Shown here: positions 11,736 to 23,400 of the stretch, piece by piece
How positions within the stretch are numbered: the stretch's first letter is position 1
Layout of the letters: each line of letters starts with the position of its first letter
From: Scolanthus callimorphus
Lineage: Eukaryota; Cnidaria; Anthozoa; Actiniaria; Edwardsiidae
Assembly: GCA_033964015.1 (NCBI GenBank)
Contig: CM066914.1
Location: 21,814,234-21,878,233, forward strand
Direction: 5' to 3'
Length of the DNA stretch: 64,000 nt
Position numbers and translations under genes: made by a program
The notes under the pieces: generated by a model
What the model saw: only the letters and a program-made list of their open reading frames with translations
What the model was told of the DNA's origin: nothing
Database searches by the model: none

Positions 11736-14700
11736 TCATGGCGACTTCTTTGCTTTCTGCCTCAACCGTTGAGAAAACATGAGGGCCGGCAGCCGCACTT
11801 GCTCGAAGAGAGCTTGTCTCACTGTTGCGGTGAACTTGTTGACGAGACAGAAAGCTGTGGCCACTTCAAACCACACATTGTAAACGATGATAACCCGGAA
11901 ATTGCCGAGCCAATCGAGTCGACCGAACTCGCCCATCAAGTCAAAATTGGTGATACCTAAAATGCAAGAAATATAACAGAAAACAAGTTAAGGGGCGACT
12001 CAATCTACCCATAATGCATTGCTTTGTGTTTGTTCACATGATACAAGGGCATCAGAAACTCGGACTTGATGCAAAGAGCTTGTACTTGTAGGAGCATTTA
12101 CTTCCGTTGTGCGGTAAAAGCGCTAAACGGACAAAATATAAAGCTTTTTGTGAAGTCTCTAAATTTTGATGATAACAAAAATGACGGCGAAGCAGAGTGC
12201 ATTATGGGAAGCATGGGAGGCAGAACTCATATTCTCCACCCACCCCCACTGGTGCGATATTGGCAAAACGCTGATCGCCATGGCGACCAAGAGGTGGACG
12301 TATCGTGACGTCACCAGGTTTTGAACTCTTTACGCAAGGATTGTAAACTAACTCCACCAATGCGCGCCACTCGAAGGAAATATCTCAATTTCTACCGATA
12401 TTTTCTTTGAGGGAAATAAGTTCGGAAATAGGTGTAATCGAAACTTTGCTAATTTTGGAGCGGTTCTATTTGTATTTTATTACTGTGCTACCCCGTAACC
12501 TGTCGCTGAAACAATTGCATATGAAAGTTGTACCACAGCCCCTGAGTCCTGTTCTAAGATAAAGTACTTACCAAGAGTTCTGGAGAGAACCGGAAGAGCC
12601 GAGCTCAATATGAGCAGTACAATGCAGTTTGCGATCACCTGGCAATAGTATAGAGAAAATTAGTACAAAAATAGGCACACAATCCACACATGGTGGCTAC
12701 TCCACGATTTGATCGTGGTTCTTGAAGAAACAGAAATCAGTGCGAGGAACATTACCTTGGTCATTGGCGTGTCCCTGGGTACCGGACGTAACCGGACAAA
12801 CCCTGGCACGCTGTAGAGTCCCACGAGTGACGCCAGCATTAGGTAACTAGGTAGTCATTAAGGCTAATAGGAAATTGTAACGAGAGCAAAAGATGACGGT
12901 AAACTCTGCAGGAGTCTGGGAACTAATAAGTACCGCTAAAAAGATGTTGACATCTCGGGCTAGTTCACTCCGCGGGACTAAGCGCGACTAAAACTGAAGG
13001 CTGTCTCTATTACTTTCGCCAATGTATGTATAGGCCTGATTGCCGCGGGCCTTAATCTGTACATGTAGGAGCATTCCTGTTTAAAAAAAACTGTTTGTTT
13101 TAAAGCGCTACTTCTTTAGTCATTGTAAAACCTACACTGTATAAGCACCTTCATCATGCAAAGCCAAGACACAGAGCGTGCAAAACTTGGGTAAATGAGT
13201 GGTGCGCCGCCGATGACGTCCAAACTGGTTGTTTTAAAACGCGTACTTTTACATTCATTTAATAACCCACACTGTATAAGGACCATTTGACTTCCTCCGT
13301 AAATATTCCGATAATGTTAGCATATTATTATCGACCATTATTATTATTCATGCTTTCCGAATATCAAAGAGGCCGTATGAAACTATGCCGCACGCGGCAG
13401 ATCGAACATTTCAAAAGACATTAACAAATCTATATCATCATTTGCTTATCATCAATGAGGATTCCACAGCGTGAATTTGATCAAAGACGCCACGACTTTG
13501 AATTGACGAGTTTTTCAAATGTTGAATGTATGTTGGATATCGTTTCAACGTGTTTGGCCGTTGAAAACACAAAGAGCAATGAAAGGTGCTTTAGGAAGAG
13601 GATACAATATGAGTACGATCTCTAACAGAGCTCCAAAGGTCCCCATCATTGACGAAGAGACCTTACCCAGCACTAAAACCTGTAGGACAGAAAGCAATAC
13701 AATTAGATAGATAGATATGTAGTTATTACGACCTTTTGCAGCTACACGGCTGAATTACAGGTCAGATCCATAGTAGCATTTTTACACAATTATGAAATAT
13801 ACGAATAATTTTAATTATTAAAATCATGGAATTTACAAGCACATTGTAGCAAACTCACTCACGTGTAATATATTTCGCGTATTTGTTCGTTACGAAATTC
13901 TTGAATCTATTTGTAGCAGTGTTTTTAAGGCATAATTACATTGGGGGTGATAATACGACTCTGGACTAAGACCCCGTCCACACTACACCATTTTCAAACG
14001 AAAACGGATACTTTTTGCTCCGGATACGGCTATCGTCCGTACTACTCTCAGTATAATTATAAATTCAGCTAAAATATCTGTATTTAAATATCTGTATTTA
14101 GTTCTAGGGAAGCAAGCAACCTGAATTTTTTTTTTAATTTCTCAGGATGTTCTTTATAGCCAAAAGCGTTGTTTCACGGTGTTTACATCTTGTTGCCACC
14201 CAATTCAGGTCACTTGATGATTCCTTTGGGTGGTTACAATAGACCTTTTTCCAAAATGGCCGCCGCAAATTCACATGTCTTAAAATTAAACTGACTGAAA
14301 ATTAAATACTGGCACTAGAAAGAGTATCCTCGCATTAGTAATACTTGAAATTTTCACTATGCCAAATGCCATTTCGGCTGAGAAAGCAGAGTCTGAAAAT
14401 TGAAAATTTTACAGAGATTTGTATGACTGGGGGTATGACGCATACCCCCAGTCATACAAACGTCTGTAAATTTTCAAATTTTCAACGTTCGTTTTCTCGG
14501 AAGATATTGGATATAATGCAGCGAAATTTTGGAGTTTTACTAAAGTGATGATGTGTGTTCTAGTGCTGGTGTTCATTTTAACAAACATCGATTTGAATTT
14601 TCGGCGGCCATTTTGGAAAAAGGTCTATTGTCAAATTGTTTCTCACTCGGCCGAGTGCACGAGTGTATGTGCATAACTAACAAAAGTATCCACCCAAAGG

Positions 14701-17454
14701 AGTCATCACTTGATCTGAATTGGGTGGCAACAAGATGTAAACACCGTTAGCCGATTTGGTCTATTTCCATCACGTGGCTCGATTTTTTTTTCTGTTCTGC
14801 CAGTCAAACCGTCTAATAGTGCGTTCACACTCATCAAGTAAACATGTTCACTTAGGCCCTGTCCACACTAATGCGTTTTCAAAAGTATTCGTTTTCAAAC
14901 TTATACGGATTCGCAGCGTGTTAGTGTGGACGGGAGATTCAGAAAATGTAGCTACACAAAAAGCGATCAGTTTTTATTTGATGTTGGACATGTGCAAGGA
15001 CAGCCTCAAATTAAGTGGTACAGTTGACGTCATCGTTTTCGTTTTTATCCGGATTCGACCGTCCACACTAAAACGATATGTATACGGATTCGTTTTTATC
15101 CACTTTCGAGAGCGTTTTCAAACTTTTATACGGATTCGATGAAAACGATCAGCGTGTTAGTGTGGACGGAAGGCCTAACCGTATCAAACATTTTCACACT
15201 ACAGACGAGTTTCCCGTCTAATGTGAATTCGTGTCGTGAAACTCGTCTTTAAAACACCGACGAGAATTCACATTAGACGAGTCAAGGGTGGTTTTAGAGC
15301 CCGATCAACCTCGTCCCCAGGGTCTTCTCGGTCGTTTATCAAAATGGCGGTTAGCTCAGAGAAGACCCTGGGGGAGGCTGAGTCACATGACCACGCATGA
15401 CCACTGTTTGAGGACATGGGAACGAGGTTCTCCTTTGTTTCGAAACGGTCATGTGACTCAGCCTCCCCCACGGTCTTCTCTGAGCTAAACCCCCATTTTG
15501 AAAGACGACCGAGAAGACCCTGGGAACGAGGTTGGAGCCCGATGGCGTGCTCGCGTGGTTACATAGCCATCTTCGGCGCCATCTTTATTACCCACAACTC
15601 CTTGGGGGCATTCTAGTTCCAGTCTTCCTGGGACGAAATATTTCGGGCTACTCGTCTGTAAACTCGTCTAGTGTGAATTTAAGACGAGTTTTCCGTCTTG
15701 ACGAGAAACCCGTCATCATAACTTCGTCGTTTCGACGAAGTTACAGACGGACGAGTTTCTCGTCCAAAACTCCGTCTCCACCCGTATCACATCTAGACGA
15801 GTTTCCCGTCCGGACGAGTAACTCGTCTTGGACGAGTTACTCGTCTGTAGTGTGAAAACGGCCAATAACTTTAAACCTTTAATTTGGTACAACTGTCACC
15901 ACAGTAGATATTATTAGAGGCAAACAACACATTGGCAGTTGTGATGTTTCACAGGAGTTTTTCAATAGAAGAGATAAACTTTGAAACATGTTTAGTCTGA
16001 ACACGTGTCTGCCCTAGTGTGAACGCAGTATAAGCCAATCAGGTCCTTGCCTTTTTTGCCGAGTGCAGTCGACTGGATTTTCGTCGCGACAGAAAGCCAG
16101 TCGCGACTGCACTAGGCGAAAGAAGGGAAGGACCTGATGGTTACGATGGTTTGACTGGAGGAAAAAAACTAAAGCCGAAGTGACGCCCGTTTCGGATAAG
16201 GCCTAAAACGCACTATCTTGGCCCTAAGGCCGACATCATTTTATCTCCCACTCCCTTGTAATTACGTAACAGGGCAGCGGGGCAACAACGTATCACAAAA
16301 CTTCGCGCACTCATGTATTCACATTTCTAAATATCCGTTTGGACTGACTTTTTGCTTTGCATTTCAACCTCGATAACCGCAAATTCGCTACCCCGGTCTC
16401 AGGAAGACGTTTCCGTGTTTGTGAACAAACCCACAGGGGTGGGGGTGAGGAGATTTAAGCCTTACCGTTGCCCTTCTGGGTAGTGATCCATCCACGAACA
16501 AGACAGCAAGAAAGTTCAAGGCCACCATTACCATAAGGCTTGTCTGAAACAAAGTGAAATACAAAGTGAAATAGCACTTTCAATCGCCTGATTCATCAGC
16601 ATATGTTAAGCTGAATGAATACGCGCACAAGAAAAATCCCCCCCCCCCCTGGAATACCACGGCGGCCCATAAAGTTAGAACGTGGACATTTTTTAGGGGG
16701 TACACTAAAAGAAGGTACAATACCTGGGCAGATAGCTTTAGAGCAGTGTGTAATTTTTCCCATGGGTATCCTGTTATAAATCCCATTCTTAAATGCTATT
16801 ATAAATCCCAATCTTTTCACATTCCAAAGTATAAGAAATTACATTATCAAATTCAAGTCTTGCTTCTGATTATTTGTTTTCAAAGAATATTTTTTCTTGC
16901 GATCCTTGTTAATTTACCAGGTGTGAAAACACGGTCTAGACTATTCGATTTTGCAAGAACAGAAGTAATAACTAATAACAGACCAGTCCTGGTCACTGTC
17001 TGTTTACTGTATGGTGCCCTCACTTTCGCAGGGCAACATAATTTTAATAGTTTTATTTTGCAAATTGCAGGAAAAAATCTTAATTGTTTTATCAAAAAAC
17101 CCTGTGTCCTTAGGCATATAGCCATTAAAATAACCATGCGGGTGTCCTGTGTTACCCACTACAGAACTCACTGCAATCCTCCCACTGCCCAGCTGGCATC
17201 TTGTTAGCCGAATTCACACTAGAGACGAGCTTCGCGTCTTGAACGTGCTTCCCTGTTCTTCTGTGATTACGCGAAAGTTTGACGATAACAAGACAGGAAA
17301 TTGTTCTGACGAGAATCTCTAGATAATCAAAAGACAATGCACGTAATGCCTTAGTGCTGGTACCAGAATAGACGCTGATTACATCTCTTTGTTAATCATT
17401 CTCCAGACGTCAGTTGCAAACGAAGAATTCTCGTAAGGGGTTGACCATTAGAAC

Positions 17455-17493
<39 letters not shown>

Positions 17494-20400
17494 GGCAATT
17501 CCCGAAAAAAAATCGAGCAAGGCCAATCCTTCAAAAAAAAATTATCGCAGAGATACAAGCTAGTAAACATGATACAAATTCCGAAAAAACATTATTGCAC
17601 AACCTTATCCCCGAAAAAAAATTCATGCGCAAAACAATTGCCACCCCTCCCCAATTTCTAATGTCCACCCCTAATCGGAAACATCTTCGGATTCGTTGTC
17701 ACTTGTTTGTTTAAAAAGCAGTCACATTTTGAGCTTTTTCAATTCTCATTCAGATAAGGCTTTTGTTAGATAATTGAAAAGAAAATTGTGGGGTTCGGAA
17801 GAGAAATTGCATGTTGATAACTCGCGGTTAGATTTGTCAAGAGGGTGTATAGTTCTAATTGAAAGCATGATTAAATGTTTTGTAGCGTAGTTAAGCTGCT
17901 ATTGACCAACATCTGCTAAAACTGTCATTGCTTTCTGTACAAGAAAGAAGAGGAATTTCGCTTTTCTTTAAAAGGAAAAAACGGGAAAACGGAAAGTATT
18001 TTAGCGATGCTTTGAAAAGACGATTTAGCCGATTTGCAATGAGTGAAGCTGGGCGAAAGCCCGCGTAACATCGAAGAAGAAAATACAACTTTCAGAGCGC
18101 AGAATGAACAGTTCTTGTAACCAAACCAAAGATGATAACTTGCTTAATAGTACCAGCAAAGGTGTGTCTTGTCCAGGCAATATTTCACACGTTGCATCTC
18201 TCGGAGTGATAGGCATCACGGGACTGCTGGCAAACACAGTATTGGCGATGGCGACGTATCGACTTTGGAAGAAGAACAAATCCCCTGATAAAATCCTAAT
18301 TTTCAACTTGGTTTTCTCAAGTCTCTGTATGCTTGGCTGCCTTCCAATGCGTTCCCTAGTTGTGCTCAAGCTCGACTCGCTCTTGAGTTGTGAAGAAGAC
18401 GCGTGGGTTTTGCAACGATCTGTTGTCGGTATTAGGTTTATAAGCAATTTCACTACTCTCGCTACTCTAGCTACAATTGGCTACGATCGCTACGAAGCGC
18501 TGACCAAGTTCCCCGCGCAAAGAAAACTTACACTTAAACTGGCATATTATCTAGTCATGTTCGCTTGGACTACCGCCACGGCTTGCACAATACTTATATA
18601 CTTTGGGCCCTTCCGTAATACTTGCGTCAAGAAATGCATAAGACCTGATTCTGCTTTAATAATAATAAACAACCCTACAGATCGCCGACCTTGGTTTGCT
18701 GCTATTAGGGTCCTGTTTGCAACGCTTTGGATTACAATTTCATGTACAGTTTCTTGCATAAGTCTTTTCAAAGCGAGCAAGGCAATCCGACAACACCGTC
18801 AAGAAATCGTAAATATCTATGGTCCCGTTCGCGCGCGGGCGGAAGTGAGCTTCACCCGCGCAATCATAGCGATAGCTGTGACGTATATGGTCACGTGGCT
18901 ACCTTATGGTATGAGCGTATTTGCTAGCGCATTCGTTCTGAACAAGGCAAGTCTGTGCGGGGAGCAATGGACCGATTCCTTGACGTTCTCCAGCGCGCTC
19001 TTGACACCAATAATCTACATGAGTATGGATAAGCGAATATTGGGTTCGTTCGGGAACTCCGTTGGCGTGGCTCCCGAGAACAGCTGATCAAACTTTATCA
19101 TCATACTTGCTAAAGCGGCTTTGTCAGGGTTGTATCAATAAAACCAGGTGACCTACACAAACAACTCAGAATATTATATATAACCGGGCCCTCTCCTCCG
19201 TTCCTCAACGACTGTCACGTGATGCTTTGCCGTCACGTGACTAAGTCACTGATGAAGACCGATGGTTTCGGTTGAAACGTTTCAAACTAATGTAAGATCT
19301 AAATTCCAGTAATTGATTCAACTTTAATTTAATATAAAGAACTTTAATCCAGTTTTAGAAAACAAAAGCACCGAAAAAATGTGTTTTTTCGCGGTTTGCA
19401 AATTAGCGAAAAACTATTCTCTCGACGGTACGTATTATCAAGGGATTTGGTGTTGGTATTTAAGGGGCTGTTTAGGGAATATTTGTCCTCTTGGTGTTCG
19501 CTAGCCGCACTCACTCATACTTTGATTGTGTTGTTTGTTGTTTATCTTTTTCAGTCTAATGGGTGAGCGAGGGGAAACAGAGGCCGGCCCAGCAACCATC
19601 TCTCCAGATCTTCGAACTCTACTGGCTACCCAGCAGGATGCTATTCTTCATGCCGTGGATGCCAGGTTATCGGGGCTGGAGACAAACCTCTTGAAGCAGC
19701 AGAGCGAGCTTGGTTCTCAAATAGTGAGCGAGTTGGAAACGGAGGACAAGCCCGTATTCAAAAGAAGGGGAATGAGTATCAGTTCCAGCATTACAAGAAG
19801 GTTCAGAGAATCAGTGAGAGGGCTCTCCAGGCACTGCAGAGTGGTGATCGGAGAAAGCCAAGGAACAACTAAGAGAAGGTATCAAACTTATTAAGGAGAG
19901 ACAGAAACTCGTAAGATTAGCGGATAAATCTGAGTTCGGTTGGTCAACTATTCTAGATATGTTGATGACGAATTGGCGAATGACGAGGCAGATACCAAGA
20001 AAATAAAAAAAAGCCGAGAAAAGGGCAGGAGATAAGATTAAAGCCAACCAAGAGAAAAAGCGGAAGGCTCGCTGGGCTCAACCAAATAGCAATGGGAATT
20101 CACTTGGTAATTTCCCTACTCGTAAGCATGCGCTATTTTTCGCCCCCAGGACGGGCGCCGTTTTTCTGGTTTTCGACAGTACGACTTATGTCACCGATGT
20201 GGCCAACCAGGCCATTGGGCCGCAGAATGTAATCGACCTAAACAATCTAGCACTTCTACAGTCGGTTCCAGTGGACCAAAACAGTCAAATGTATGAATGT
20301 TCTGTGGTTCGGACTTTAAACATAGGGAAATTGAAAGCAACATTTTAATAGTTCTGGTGTGATATTCATGGGGCATCTCAATTTGTTTTAGAAAACCGTT

Positions 20401-23400
20401 TGAATAGGTTATACTATAGTTTTTGACGACGTTACACAACCGTATTCTATTGAGAGTAGAAATTCAACCAGAGGCAGAGTCCATAGGGAATTTGTCGATA
20501 GCGCCATTTCAGAGTTGATTGTTAGAGGCTGTGTTAAAGAATGAATGATTAATCTTTATTGGATCTCCCTTTAATTATACCGTGTATTGCATTCTCTGCT
20601 TGCATGTTGCCGTATTAATTGAGGTAACTTCGTTTTCATCCTGGATGTATTTGTTTCTGGACAATTTATTTCTAAGAAGTCTATCAAGTACGAAGACTTG
20701 AGAACTGTTTTACACTAAACATTTTCACCGGGTCACTATGTTTTTGTTTCGATCTTCCATCCGCCTACTACCACATTGACATTTGCGAAGAACACACTAA
20801 GTTCTTGGTGTTCAAATGGCACTTCAGAAGGAGGAATAAGATATTATGTTTTATCGTGTTCCCCTTTTGGTATAATCACGGCACTATTGCCGATCGGATC
20901 ATTTCTACGTTGCGTACCGTGGGGAATATTAGCAATTTGTTACAACAGTTGTTACAACAGGGAGTCTCTTGGGAGGACCGCCCGTATCGACGTCTGACAA
21001 CGTTCGTAACGAACTATTGTTTTGGTTGAACAATATCGATTTTGTTTATTAATGGTAAACAATAGTGATTCAGGAGACCTATGGAAAGATTTTTAGTTTT
21101 ACCCTTAGGGAGATCTTAGCAGTTAAATATGCCTTGATGTCGCTACTTCACTAGCTCGCAGGCTTACACAATTACATGGTTCACGGACAATCCAATGTCC
21201 CTAGGATCATTTTGCGAAAGAGTACTTACAACAGGAAGCGTTACAAATTTCAGTTTGTGTTGTAGCAATAATGTTTTAATAGAAATGGATTGGGTCTCCA
21301 GATCAGAGAATTCGAACAGGCTGATTTTTCTCAGCCGCCTTTTTGACAGCGATGATGGCTCGTATATTTGCACACTTTCTTTGAACTCTTGGCTGGTCGT
21401 GCGGCCACCAGCCGAGCACACGACAAACAATAAGGAAGTGTGTTTTCATTGTAGCACGACCGTGGGGGGTTTGATATAATTTAGGAGAGAGATGTGTTTT
21501 TTCGCGGTTTGCAAATTAGCGAAAAACTATTCTCTCGACGGTATGTATTATCAAGGGATTTGGTGTTGGTATTTAAGGGGCTGTTTAGGGAATATTTGTC
21601 CTCTTGGTGTTCGCTAGCCGCACTCACTCATACTTTGATTTTTATTTTATTTCTTTAGGATATTTTCCGTTTAGAATAACAGGATAATGATAACGGAGGA
21701 ATCCGTACTCCGCTTATTAACGGCTGAGGCCTCCTGCACAGAATATGACTGCTCTCTATCGCACACCGGAGCGTGCGAATGTTGAGGACTAGCCATACCA
21801 AAGCCGGAGTGCTTTTATCGCATTGTATGCCCCGGAGTGGGCCATGCCCCCGAGTGGGCCATGCCCCGGAGTGGGCCATGCCCCGGAGTGGGCCATGCCC
21901 CGAGTGGGCCATGTTCCGCAGTGGACGAAGGTTGGAGTGTATTCAATACTCTGAAACCGGAGTTGCTTTTTTGCGTTGTTCATGCCTCGGAGTAGGCAAA
22001 AGCTTGAACGATACCTTTAAGCCGGAGTGCTTTAATTTCGTGTTGATTATGCCGTACTGCATCAAAAAAGAAAGAAAAGGAGAAAGAAAGAAAGAAAAGA
22101 AAAGGGGGAATATTTTCTTAAAGTTTTGTTGGCATTTTAATTAATAGCATACAAATCAGTTGGTTTGAGACTGGTTCTTAACTGTGGCTTTGCCCTTCAC
22201 TCTATCAGTTCCGTTAATCTTTTTGTCCCCCCTTTTTCAGCTTCTTGTTTTTCAGGAGTTTTCAACGCTGACACGAGGTGTGAATTCTGCGACACATCAC
22301 GGACAAAGTGCAGACTACAGTCCTGGCCGTGAAATCGGAAGGGTCGATCAAACATGCTTTGCTGGGTTTTACCGGTGGAAGAGATTGGCACAAGGAACAC
22401 CTGTGTCACTTAATGACGCTTCAGCGTTTATTGGAGCAATCTCCGATCTCCCTCTGCTATCCACTGCGGTGTATAGTATTGACTGGGCGCGTTTTGTGGG
22501 CGGGGCTCGTAAGATTTCTGACCGTGTCTATTGTCTTAAATCCGATGCCGCAAAGGATCTTGGGAAAAACAAAGACAGGAAATAGATAGTAGCCCTGGTG
22601 GCTAAATATCAGGACAACCTTACCTTGTTTAATCTCAGGACTATCGCCATATGCTTTACTGGAAATTCGGGTTCCCTTAGAAATAGCTAATTTAGCCAAA
22701 TCAAATGTTCTGACTTCAGATTCTTTTCGTCCTATATTTCTATTTTCATAGAATCTTCAAAGTCGTACCAGTTACGAGAGGGCACGTGCGTGGGTCAATA
22801 GCGTGATTGGCCAAGAGACATGCCTAGTTCAAGCACTGGAGAAATACATCTCCGCGACAGGGATTCAAATAGACGAGGACCTCCCACTATTCCATTCCTT
22901 GGCAGGACCAAGTTCTGTATCTAAAGTGCGCCAACGAGGGATATCATACACACGCGTGCGAGAGTTTGTCCAGGAAGCGTTCGAGGAATTGCAGACACTA
23001 CTAAGAGTGCATAGCCTGAGATCAGGGGGAGCTACGGCTGCAGCAAAAGCGGGGTTACAGGACAGGCTGTTCAAAAGGCATGTCCGTTGTCCAAGTGAAA
23101 GCGCCAAGGATGGCTACGTGAAGGACGATTGAACTCTTTACTATCAGTTTCTTGAAACCAGGACTATAATTGGGCCGAGCCCGGCAGGCAAGGAGTGCGG
23201 TCCATGGGGCCGGGGATTTTCCCCATTAGGTTTTCAGTGTTGCGGGGCACTTGGGGTTTTTCATCCTGTGGAAACTCGCCCGCACTCCTTATAAGGAAAA
23301 TAGGAATTGTGTCAGCATTATTTGAATGAGAACTGTACAAATGAACTCATTATTAGTAATAATGTTGTAAGTAATAATGGACGCTCACCCAGTATGTTGT

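Larger units (their letters stand above)
14819..16028. mobile_element. TA-flanked TIR element (GTGCGTTCACACT ends) carrying two further insertions
   Basis: The left end gtgcgttcacact and right end agtgtgaacgcag are inverted and flanked by TA (14817-14818 and 16029-16030). Similarity of the ends continues to aacatgtt on both sides. Inside lie the 14855-15175 and 15190-15860 elements. No transposase frame is present. Confidence 0.75.
14795..16160. mobile_element. Hairpin element split by a later insertion (outermost of a nest)
   Basis: The uninterrupted family member at 59155-59284 reads caaaccatctaaccaatcagg and so on. Here the left part ends at cagtcaaaccgtctaata (14818) and the family sequence resumes at taagccaatcaggtccttgcc (16029), ending near 16160. 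The gap between is the 14819-16028 insertion with its TA duplication, so the outer element is older. Confidence 0.7.

Noticed and set aside
13619..13660. Internal GTAAGG near 13665 as donor of a shorter LMBR1 exon
   Set aside because: Using it would break the phase. The acceptor CTACAG at 13680 with exon end at 13606 keeps the frame and matches the family (GALLEIVLIF).
15288..15855. Arginine/serine-rich coding frames
   Set aside because: They come from the GACGAGT-word element and the nested palindrome. Frames exist on both strands and share no homology.
16746..17207. 153-codon plus-strand frame
   Set aside because: It is the longest unexplained frame in the LMBR1 intron, but a minus-strand frame overlaps it, part resembles 7080-7130 (a repeat), and no family features are seen.
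21655..22144. Proteins with GHGPLRGMAHSGAWP-like repeats on both strands
   Set aside because: They are translations of the 16-18-bp tandem repeat inside the Ngaro-like element.
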